This document shows, in pieces, positions 1-5,795 of a stretch of DNA of 21,518 nucleotides. The position numbers and the translations under genes were made by a program. The notes below the pieces were generated by a model. The model was not told where the DNA came from, searched no databases, and saw nothing but the letters and a program-made list of their open reading frames with translations. This DNA is from a virus. Within the stretch, counting starts at the first letter, position 1. Each line of letters opens with the position of its first letter. Location of the stretch: positions 1 to 21,518 of the IMG/VR virus record IMGVR_UViG_3300047476_000663; one strand, 5' to 3'.

Positions 1-971
1 CTTTCTTCGCCACCGTATTTTTTAGCTTTGTGTGTAGTTACATTACCTTTCTTAGTAAGTTCGCCACCTGTAGCTGAAGTTTCTTCATCTAAATCATCTG
101 TGTCATCTTGATAGTTTGCCTTATGTATACGAACATTAGGTGCTTTATTGTTGCCGCTAAACCAATCATCTTTTTCTGCTTTGCGGTCTTCAATATCTTG
201 TAAACGACGACGTTTTTCTGCTGCATCTTTCTTTGCCTGCGCTGGAGATACACTAACATCTTTGTCTGGATCAGCAAACTGATAAGCATCTAAATCTGTT
301 AGATCATCTACAGCCTCGTTCATAGTGGCTTCTTTCTTTTTCATTGCCGCAACAAAGTCTGCTAACTTTTTGCCTGGATTCTTTTTCATCCATTTGTCAT
401 GATTGGCTTTAAACTTAGGATGTTTAGGATTGTATAGCTCGTAAGGGCCTTGACCTTCATTAGTTGCTTGTTTAGCAGCCTGACTATCATTCCAGTCCTT
501 GTCAGCTTTCTTTTGCATAGTCATACGTTTTGCAGTTGCTGAATGTTTTTTAAGGTCTGTTTGTGGTTTAGCAATAGTACCTTCTTCAACGGCTTTTTTA
601 TCTTTAACAGCTTTCTTAAATGGCTCTGCTTTATCACCATCTTTATCAACGTCTAAGAAGTCTGGTTTAGCTTTTTTGGCTTCCTTGACTATTTTTACAT
701 CTTTATCACCTTTAGATGCCCATGCTTCACATTCTGCTTTAGTTCCTGTGAATAGAACGTCGTTGGAGCCATCGGGAAGAATACATTTGTATTCATCTTT
801 CGCTTCTTTAAATGTAGCATATTTGCTTTCTAAGCTACGCACTGCTTCAGTAATACTACCACGTGGTTCAACGCTTTCGTATACTGGTTCTGTGGGTGTA
901 TCTGGTGTAAGGGCAGCAGTATCTGTGATACCTTTTAGTTTGCCTAAGATGTTATAGATATTGTTGCTCAT
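1..971 (-). CDS. Lysine-rich conserved phage protein, 3' end cut by window edge
   Basis: Open from ATG at 971 to the window edge with no stop, giving at least 323 residues. The start has a clear Shine-Dalgarno (AAAGGAAAG) inside the end of the 189-aa gene, leaving 1 nt between the two. The protein is highly charged and Lys/Asp/Glu-rich, with no membrane segment. Residues 39-60 look helical (GSITEAVRSLESKY). Residues 61-95 form a small segment with two cysteines (C63, C81). Residues 105-117 (FLDVDKDGDKAEP) carry a DxDxDG acidic loop that I associate with marine T4-like phage proteins. Residues 240-268 are a charged predicted helix. Its position after gp16-like and capsid-core-like genes suggests a late head or scaffold-associated role, but that is inference. 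The plus-strand reading frame at 499-957 is its antisense shadow. Confidence 0.8.
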   Translation of the reverse strand, partial: MSNNIYNILGKLKGITDTAALTPDTPTEPVYESVEPRGSITEAVRSLESKYATFKEAKDEYKCILPDGSNDVLFTGTKAECEAWASKGDKDVKIVKEAKKAKPDFLDVDKDGDKAEPFKKAVKDKKAVEEGTIAKPQTDLKKHSATAKRMTMQKKADKDWNDSQAAKQATNEGQGPYELYNPKHPKFKANHDKWMKKNPGKKLADFVAAMKKKEATMNEAVDDLTDLDAYQFADPDKDVSVSPAQAKKDAAEKRRRLQDIEDRKAEKDDWFSGNNKAPNVRIHKANYQDDTDDLDEETSATGGELTKKGNVTTHKAKKYGGEE

Positions 972-972
972 T

Positions 973-1542
973 TTACTTTCCTTTAATTGGGCTTGTTGTA
1001 CCTACAGGTAGGTCATTTGATGTTTTACCATCTGCTTTTTCTGTACCTGCAATTTCAATCTTAAATTTACTTAATTCTTTTAATAGTGTGCCTGCTTCTG
1101 CATATACTTTACCTGCAGCTTTACCTTCAGGATTATCTTCTAAAGGTTTGTCTAACACTGCTTCACCTGGTGCATATTCACGCACATCATTGCCTTCTAA
1201 ATTCCAACGACGTTGTTCTTCTGGATGATTGGGTGAAACTACAACAACCTGTGATTGTGGGCAGCATAAACGTTCACTAACAATTGCACGTAATTGATCA
1301 TCATTTAACGGATATTTGAATACAGCATCCATTAGATAAATTTCACAGTTACTCATACTCGGAAAATCAATATCATTTGTTTGAATTGGTAATGTTTTAG
1401 GAGCACTGATGCTGTCAACAACATAACCTGCTAACCCTGCTTTTAGCTCTTCCATTTTATCTTTTGGATCGCAGTTAGCTACTTTAATTCGAAATTCGTA
1501 AGTTTTTTGATTTTCGGTAAGATATTCTAAAAAATTCTTCAT
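973..1542 (-). CDS. Conserved hypothetical protein with capsid-targeting-like N-terminus
   Basis: A complete 189-aa soluble protein. The first ten residues, MKNFLEYLTE, resemble the capsid targeting sequence of T4 internal proteins (MKTYQEF-type, cut by the gp21 protease after a Glu preceded by I/L-x). This suggests, but does not prove, packaging in the prohead core and processing after E10. Residues 12-100 look like a compact alpha/beta domain (EFRIKVAN, NCEIYLMDAVFKYPLNDDQL, QVVVVS). Residues 105-189 are low-complexity, rich in Gly, Lys and Glu, and end in SPIKGK. I recall similar proteins with an MKxFxEFLxE start in marine T4-like phages, without an assigned function. It follows a late-promoter box at 1566-1572 and is followed 1 nt later by the next gene, so the two are probably co-transcribed. 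Confidence 0.8.
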   Translation of the reverse strand: MKNFLEYLTENQKTYEFRIKVANCDPKDKMEELKAGLAGYVVDSISAPKTLPIQTNDIDFPSMSNCEIYLMDAVFKYPLNDDQLRAIVSERLCCPQSQVVVVSPNHPEEQRRWNLEGNDVREYAPGEAVLDKPLEDNPEGKAAGKVYAEAGTLLKELSKFKIEIAGTEKADGKTSNDLPVGTTSPIKGK

Positions 1543-1565
1543 AAGTTAAAATCCATATATAGTGT

Positions 1566-1572
1566 TATTTAT
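1566..1572 (-). promoter_or_regulatory. T4-type late promoter box for the 189-aa gene
   Basis: ATAAATA on the minus strand, preceded by GATG, in the 41-nt gap between the gp16-like stop (1584) and the next start (1542). It matches the core of T4 late TATAAATA. The predicted start of transcription is about 6 nt downstream, leaving a leader of about 18 nt. The leader has no clear Shine-Dalgarno. Confidence 0.6.
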
Positions 1573-1583
1573 CATCAACACTG

Positions 1584-2078
1584 TTATTTTTTACTCAACA
1601 ATTGTTTAAGTAGCTCATTGCGATCAAGTACTACAGCTTGGCCATCTTCAGCGTCTACAATTTTATCGCCGTCTGTTTTCTTATCAGCTTGTGCAATCTG
1701 CAGGTCTAATCGTGCTTTTTTAAGCTGTAGATCGACCATACGTAGTTTTTTATCTAATTTAGCCTGTTTAGCTGTGATAGCGTGTCCAAGTAAGGTGCCC
1801 GCTGTGGCTAAGATATGTCCGCTAAAGCGTGCTTCTACATTCATACCTAAATCTATTAGGTCTTGAAATTTTTCTTTTGCAAGGTCACTTAATTCGTCAA
1901 GCTCATTGTCGCTTTGATCTAAATCATTAACAAAAGGCAGTGCCGCATCAATTTTATCTATAGCAAGATCCACTGCTTCGATCATGTCACGATTTTCTTC
2001 TATAGAAGTCATTGATTCCTCTGGTGCAATATCTTCGCTGACTGGAAGATTAAAAAGTTTAGAAAGTTTATCGGTCAT
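1584..2078 (-). CDS. Terminase small subunit-like protein (gp16-like)
   Basis: 164 residues, the same length as T4 gp16. The N-terminal 30 residues are acidic and variable. Residues 28-130 are almost entirely helical and charged. A central block (DLAKEKFQDLIDLGMNVEARF) is followed by a long helix (AKQAKLDKKLRMVDLQLKKARLDL), and the C-terminal stretch VVLDRNELLKQLL resembles the end of gp16 proteins. Small terminases oligomerise, recognise concatemeric DNA and regulate the gp17 motor. No gp17 is present in this window, so the usual neighbour test is missing. It lies 17 nt after the radical SAM gene with only a weak ribosome site. An alternative is a helical scaffold or core protein. The gp16 call rests on length, helical pattern and remembered marine homologues. 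Confidence 0.55.
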   Translation of the reverse strand: MTDKLSKLFNLPVSEDIAPEESMTSIEENRDMIEAVDLAIDKIDAALPFVNDLDQSDNELDELSDLAKEKFQDLIDLGMNVEARFSGHILATAGTLLGHAITAKQAKLDKKLRMVDLQLKKARLDLQIAQADKKTDGDKIVDAEDGQAVVLDRNELLKQLLSKK

Positions 2079-2095
2079 AGTGATTTGTTCTTAGG

Positions 2096-3052
2096 TTAGT
2101 TGTTGGCAGGTAACACTTGGTCTCTGGTGTGCACCACTGCGTTGTTTGGGTTATTACTACACATGTCACACAAAGATATGCCTGCACGCTTAGTTCTATC
2201 AAATTCTTCCAATGACTCAACGGTAGGGTTGTTAAGATCTATTGGTTGGTATGCCAAATATTTCTGCCAGTCTGGGTCATCTTCTTGACCATATGATTTT
2301 AATATTTCAGGTAGTACAGAAAACCAACTACATTTATATAGTTTACTGTCTCTTAAAAAATAACGATAGGGCATAGCGCATCCATTTGCATATGATCCAT
2401 CAGGGTCATTGGTTGCGTGAGGTTTGATTTTTCCGTCTTCTGTTTTATAATAGGAAGAAACAAATGCCTGTTGATTATATAGTTTGACGTATATTTTGTC
2501 GTCTTTGTATATCTGTTTTTGCACTAACAGTTCTTTTGGGTTTTCAATGTCAGGAGTCTTGTGTGTTCTTAAATGTTCAATTGGATTTTTCCATTTAATT
2601 TCTTCAGTTTTCGTTAGGGTAGATAAAAAAGCATCTAATTTTTTCTGATATTTTTTAGTTCTTACATCTTTCGAAAACAAAGTAAAATGGTTAGTTATAT
2701 CTATTGTACATGGATGATAAGTTTCACATAACTCTAATAGCTGTTCTTTGTATTTAGGCAATAGTAGGCCGTTAGTAACCAATGAGATTCTGCTGGTAGG
2801 AAAGTATTTTCGAATCACCGGAACAATTTGTACAACTTTGTCCCAATATAGGAATAATTCTCCTCCCATAAGATCCACACTTTCAGGATAGACATAGTTA
2901 CTTAATTGTTCAACGCTTAAAAATATAGATTCTAAACTGGGGTCTGAGTCTGTTGTTTTAACTACGTCGGATGCACTTGTACATCCTTGACAAGACAAAT
3001 TACAACGGTATCCGTAAAATACTTCAACGAATTTTAATTTAATTTTTTCCAT
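2096..3052 (-). CDS. Radical SAM enzyme with C-terminal cysteine cluster
   Basis: 318 residues. The radical SAM signature CxxxCxxC is at C17, C21 and C24 (YRCNLSCQGC), which binds a 4Fe-4S cluster that cleaves S-adenosylmethionine. The following GGE motif (MGGELFL, 62-68) and TNG (93-95) fit the SAM-binding barrel. C225, C241, C295 and C298 (the last two as CDMC) look like a SPASM/twitch-type auxiliary Fe-S site, found in enzymes that modify peptides or proteins; the substrate here is unknown. It lies between the gp4 nuclease (11 nt upstream) and a gp16-like gene, an odd place for a metabolic enzyme. No Shine-Dalgarno precedes the ATG, and a late-promoter-like ATAAATA ends 5 nt before it, so the transcript may be leaderless. 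It is not QueE (wrong cysteine spacing) and lacks the viperin CxFCFHT signature. Confidence 0.85.
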   Translation of the reverse strand: MEKIKLKFVEVFYGYRCNLSCQGCTSASDVVKTTDSDPSLESIFLSVEQLSNYVYPESVDLMGGELFLYWDKVVQIVPVIRKYFPTSRISLVTNGLLLPKYKEQLLELCETYHPCTIDITNHFTLFSKDVRTKKYQKKLDAFLSTLTKTEEIKWKNPIEHLRTHKTPDIENPKELLVQKQIYKDDKIYVKLYNQQAFVSSYYKTEDGKIKPHATNDPDGSYANGCAMPYRYFLRDSKLYKCSWFSVLPEILKSYGQEDDPDWQKYLAYQPIDLNNPTVESLEEFDRTKRAGISLCDMCSNNPNNAVVHTRDQVLPANN

Positions 3053-3057
3053 ACAGA

Positions 3058-3064
3058 TATTTAT
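3058..3064 (-). promoter_or_regulatory. Possible late promoter box abutting the radical SAM start
   Basis: ATAAATA on the minus strand, overlapping the first base of the gp4 stop codon side of the junction and ending 5 nt before the radical SAM ATG. With T4 geometry, transcription would start at about the ATG, giving a leaderless mRNA. The small gp4-radical SAM gap (11 nt) means it could also be chance in AT-rich DNA. Confidence 0.35.
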
Positions 3065-3495
3065 TAACGTTTAAGATTCTTAAAAATATCATGCTCAGTT
3101 ATTACACGGAATCGCATATTGTTGGCCTTGCACCAAGCATCTGCGGCAGCCCATTTGGCCATGTTAATTGCTACGCTATACTTGTCTTTAACTGATTTAG
3201 CACTTTCCATTGTGGTCTGTGACATAGGCTTAATTTCAACTACTTCAACATGTTGTTTTCTGCCAGCATCCTGATATACTATAACAAAATCTGGAACATA
3301 GATTGTCTGTTTGCCTAACACTGGATTATAATATGGTATTTGTATACTCTCGCTGGCCCATTGTGTTACTGCGGGATTGTTGTCGCAGAAGTTCATAAAC
3401 GCAAATTCCCAACTACTACGGTATGTAGGTGCACGTTTACCTATATACTTTTCTAAATTCTTAATTTTAAATTTGCCGTTAGCGTACTTGGCCAT
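3064..3495 (-). CDS. 4: Head completion nuclease gp4 (TnsA/PD-(D/E)xK-like)
   Basis: 143 residues against 150 in T4 gp4, with the same pattern along its length: GKFxxxNxxKYxG near the start, YRSSWEFAFMNFCD (25-38), WASESIQIPYYNPVxGKxxxYxPDF (46-70), VEIKP (86-90), a lysine-rich helix, AKWAAADAWC, and a terminal FRVITEHDIF. P68-D69 and E87-x-K89 form a PD-ExK nuclease core with E30 upstream, as in the TnsA family. In T4, gp4 acts with gp50 in head completion, trimming the packaged DNA end before the neck attaches. It follows the 125-aa gene by 4 nt and has no strong ribosome site of its own, so translational coupling is likely. Confidence 0.93.
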   Translation of the reverse strand: MAKYANGKFKIKNLEKYIGKRAPTYRSSWEFAFMNFCDNNPAVTQWASESIQIPYYNPVLGKQTIYVPDFVIVYQDAGRKQHVEVVEIKPMSQTTMESAKSVKDKYSVAINMAKWAAADAWCKANNMRFRVITEHDIFKNLKR

Positions 3496-3499
3496 GATG

Positions 3500-3877
3500 T
3501 TAAGGTAGTATTGCTCTTGTTACATACTTGTTGGTCTGAGGTTGGTTGCTTAGTCCTAATAAACTTGTACCTTGTCTATTAAGATTTAAAAACATAGTCA
3601 GATAAGCAGTAAGTTCACCTGGATCAGTAACACGGTTGAATTGATCGACAACCTCCATCGGTGTTATTCCCTGTTGTGCCGCTGTAAGCAACACTGCTGA
3701 CGCTAATGCTACACCAGCTTCGCGATCGCCGGTAATTGATTGAAAGTAACCAATTACTGCATCGTTTACGTTTGAACTAACTCCAGGGATTGGTTGTTTA
3801 AAAAAATTATCAAAAAACTCAGTAGTGTTGTTTGTTGACTCGATTGGTGGTAAATTACTGTAATTTGTAGTAGCCAT
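3500..3877 (-). CDS. Small conserved virion-associated protein of unknown function
   Basis: 125 residues without membrane segments. The N-terminal 30 residues are Asn/Thr-rich and probably disordered. Residues 38-100 are helical and alanine-rich (AGVALASAVLLTAAQQGITPMEVVDQF). The C-terminal stretch TSLLGLSNQPQTNKYVTRAILP resembles the end of a small protein I recall beside tail and baseplate genes in marine T4-like phages. It has a Shine-Dalgarno (AGGAT, about 7 nt before ATG) and follows the tail-tube-like baseplate gene by 12 nt, so it is read from the late promoter at 5022. Tail or head assembly is likely from context, but no T4 equivalent is recognised. Confidence 0.8.
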   Translation of the reverse strand: MATTNYSNLPPIESTNNTTEFFDNFFKQPIPGVSSNVNDAVIGYFQSITGDREAGVALASAVLLTAAQQGITPMEVVDQFNRVTDPGELTAYLTMFLNLNRQGTSLLGLSNQPQTNKYVTRAILP

Positions 3878-3889
3878 AATTGTATCCTA

Positions 3890-5002
3890 TTAAAATTCAG
3901 GCTTAGTTAGCACGAGAGAATTTACATTAGGTAGTTTCGATGCTTGAGAATTGATGTTAGGTAATCCGCCCGCTGCGGCAGTGGGTTTACCGAATATAGA
4001 CTTGCTAAGTCCTTCTTTTACACTGGCAGCAGTAGGTACAAAAATTGAACTTTGATTATTTTGTCCACGTAATATGTTTATTGCTGTTTGTTTTAACTCT
4101 CCGGTAGCTACTGCTGTTAAACTAGTATTTTTAAAATTACTAAACATGTTTAGTGATCCTGCCGCCGCAGCGCCAAAATTACCGTTTTGCAGATTATTAA
4201 TCACGTCCCCTGCGCCCGAAACTGCTCCACCTGGACCTAAGATGCTGGTTGTTCCGCCGCCCAACGATGTTAACGGACTTGGTGTAGTATCGTAATGCAT
4301 AATATTAAAGCCTAATACCGAGCCCTCACGTACCGCGCCGTATTCGTATTGTACTGCTTCGTATGCAAATGTTGCAGAATTTTCTAATAGATCATACTCA
4401 CCTTGTGCATGTTGTCCATGTTCAAATCCTGTTATTGTTGGTCTAAATAGAATGTAACTACTAAAAGATTTCTGATGCAGGCTGTAAATTCTTATAGCAT
4501 TAATATAATGCGGTGTTCCTGGACCTATGTAACGAGGAGTGAAGCCCCAGTTTTGTGCCTGACGCTCTACGTATTTGTGCTCTTGCTGATACAAAGCAGC
4601 CGAGTGATCACTGTCTCTATAGTAATAGCTATAGTAACCTTCCCAAAAGTTACGAACTACATCAGCTGCATCATCATGGAATGTCATAGTAACAGGATCA
4701 TATGATATACGTTCTTGAACTACATTTTTTCTGTTGTATGCATTTAATGTTTTATTCTGAATTGAGAACTTAGGCAGTTGTACTGTTTTGGCTAATAATC
4801 CTAACTCATATAAATTATTAGGATTTTGTGGATCTTCTTTGGCTACTGCTGGATTTAATTCAATAAACACATGGAATAGACTATTGACTTTGGGGCTTAA
4901 TCTATATAACCCGTCGACGAATGTTTTTGCCGCGTGCTGATAATCTCTGATTTCATCTGTAGAAGCTATTCCAGATAAGAACTGATTAAATAAATTTGCC
5001 AT
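3890..5002 (-). CDS. Tail-tube-like baseplate protein (gp54/gp48 type)
   Basis: 370 residues. The core, about residues 35-225, reads like a contractile-tail tube fold: VFIELNP (45-51), QLPKFSIQNKTLNAYNRKNVVQ (75-96), the tube signature YDPVTMTFHDD (101-111) followed by an aromatic YYSYYYRDSD, and later VLGFNIMHYDTTPS. In T4 the proteins with this fold beside gp19 are gp54 (tube initiator) and gp48 (baseplate-tube junction), which nucleate the tube on the hub. From about residue 245 there is a Gly/Ala/Asn-rich, probably flexible tail. It is located directly after the tail tube gene, with its own late promoter box and a good Shine-Dalgarno (CAGGAT). I cannot decide between gp48 and gp54. Confidence 0.75.
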   Translation of the reverse strand: MANLFNQFLSGIASTDEIRDYQHAAKTFVDGLYRLSPKVNSLFHVFIELNPAVAKEDPQNPNNLYELGLLAKTVQLPKFSIQNKTLNAYNRKNVVQERISYDPVTMTFHDDAADVVRNFWEGYYSYYYRDSDHSAALYQQEHKYVERQAQNWGFTPRYIGPGTPHYINAIRIYSLHQKSFSSYILFRPTITGFEHGQHAQGEYDLLENSATFAYEAVQYEYGAVREGSVLGFNIMHYDTTPSPLTSLGGGTTSILGPGGAVSGAGDVINNLQNGNFGAAAAGSLNMFSNFKNTSLTAVATGELKQTAINILRGQNNQSSIFVPTAASVKEGLSKSIFGKPTAAAGGLPNINSQASKLPNVNSLVLTKPEF

Positions 5003-5021
5003 AGCACATCCTGTTTTATAT

Positions 5022-5028
5022 ATTTAGC
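5022..5028 (-). promoter_or_regulatory. Late promoter box for the baseplate gene
   Basis: CTAAATA on the minus strand, in the gap just after the gp19 terminator, 20 nt upstream of the ATG at 5002 and followed by a Shine-Dalgarno, AACAGGAT. The first base deviates from ATAAATA, as it does in the box before the fibre gene. Confidence 0.55.
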
Positions 5029-5035
5029 CAATAAA

Positions 5036-5062
5036 AAAGCCCGATATTTAATCGGGCTTTTA
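5036..5062 (-). terminator. Rho-independent terminator after gp19
   Basis: An 11-bp stem (AAAAGCCCGAT pairing with ATCGGGCTTTT) with a 5-nt loop. The minus-strand copy is followed by further T residues. It lies 19 nt past the gp19 stop and upstream of the next late promoter, so it separates gp19 transcripts from the baseplate operon. It is close to symmetric and could stop transcription on both strands. Confidence 0.85.
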
Positions 5063-5080
5063 TTACTTTTCGTCTGACTA

Positions 5081-5716
5081 TTAGCCAGTAATAGAACCTA
5101 CACCTGCAGCTGATTTAATATAATCACGTTTGATTAATGTACCCACGCCCACTGTACCAGCAGTTTGGATAGCATTATCATAGCGAATAGTTAGTGATAT
5201 TGACATTGGGTCGTCTGAACTATATTCAGCATTTGAATAGTCAGTTTGTGACAAGAAGCAACCATACATTTCCCATGTTTCGAGAACGTTAATTTCTGTT
5301 GCACCATTGGCGCCATCTAATACTTCAAAGCGTGTAATAAATTTATAGTCAATACCGCTTGATGCGCTTGCTTGTTCCATAAAGTCAAATTGTTTCTGTA
5401 ATTGTTCACCAACCAATTTAGTAACTTGACCACCTGCATCATCACGTAAATTACATGTAACTGTTTCCCATGTAGGTTTACCGGCATAGTAAATTTTACT
5501 ATTGTAGATAGGAATCTCTTTAGCGTCAAATGATATTTGAGGTCGTTTAAAATCCATTACTTGTTTTGTTAATTCAGTAGTTGGCTGACTTACACCAAAG
5601 TTTTCAAATGTCACTCTAAAACGATATTTGAGTTTTGGCATTAGCAAACCTTGTGACGTTGCACTTTGGTTGCTAGATAGCGGTACTGTAAATTTATTTA
5701 ATGATGATGTTGCCAT
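5081..5716 (-). CDS. 19: Tail tube protein gp19
   Basis: 211 residues (T4 gp19 has 163). It forms the inner tube of the contractile tail, inside the sheath encoded just upstream. The tube pattern is visible: PKLKYRFRVTFENFG (28-42), then KRPQISFDAKEIPIYNSKIYYAGKPTWETVTCNLRDD (about 57-93), FDFMEQ, and a C-terminal LETWEMYGCFLSQTDYSNAEYSSDDPMSISLTIRYDNA. The N-terminal 25 residues and the Gly-rich last 25 are extensions relative to T4. It has a good Shine-Dalgarno (AAAGGGAA) and its own late promoter at 5741, and is followed by a strong terminator. High-level independent expression fits a major structural protein. Confidence 0.9.
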   Translation of the reverse strand: MATSSLNKFTVPLSSNQSATSQGLLMPKLKYRFRVTFENFGVSQPTTELTKQVMDFKRPQISFDAKEIPIYNSKIYYAGKPTWETVTCNLRDDAGGQVTKLVGEQLQKQFDFMEQASASSGIDYKFITRFEVLDGANGATEINVLETWEMYGCFLSQTDYSNAEYSSDDPMSISLTIRYDNAIQTAGTVGVGTLIKRDYIKSAAGVGSITG

Positions 5717-5740
5717 CTTGTGTTCCCTTTATCTTTATAA

Positions 5741-5747
5741 TATTTAT
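5741..5747 (-). promoter_or_regulatory. Late promoter box for gp19
   Basis: ATAAATA on the minus strand inside AGATAAATATTATAAAG, 25 nt from the gp19 ATG and just after the gp18 terminator. It leaves a short leader carrying AAAGGGAA. Confidence 0.7.
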
Positions 5748-5755
5748 CTATTTTC

Positions 5756-5785
5756 TTACCAAAAATCAGAGGGGTTAACCTCTGA
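5756..5785 (-). terminator. Rho-independent terminator after gp18
   Basis: A 7-bp stem, TCAGAGG pairing with CCTCTGA (5766-5772 and 5779-5785), with a 6-nt loop. On the minus strand it is followed by a TTTTT run at 5761-5765. It lies 11 nt after the gp18 stop and just before the gp19 promoter, so it isolates the sheath transcript. Confidence 0.75.
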
Positions 5786-5795
5786 CTTAGGTAAA

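Noticed and set aside
499-957. 152-aa plus-strand ORF
   Set aside because: Antisense to the lysine-rich minus-strand gene, which has a clear Shine-Dalgarno and phage-like composition; Leu/Ser-rich shadow translation.
2096-3052. Radical SAM gene as QueE or viperin (antiviral ddhNTP synthase)
   Set aside because: The cysteine spacing is the plain CxxxCxxC, not the long QueE insert, and the viperin CxFCFHT signature is absent. C-terminal cysteines point to a SPASM-like type.
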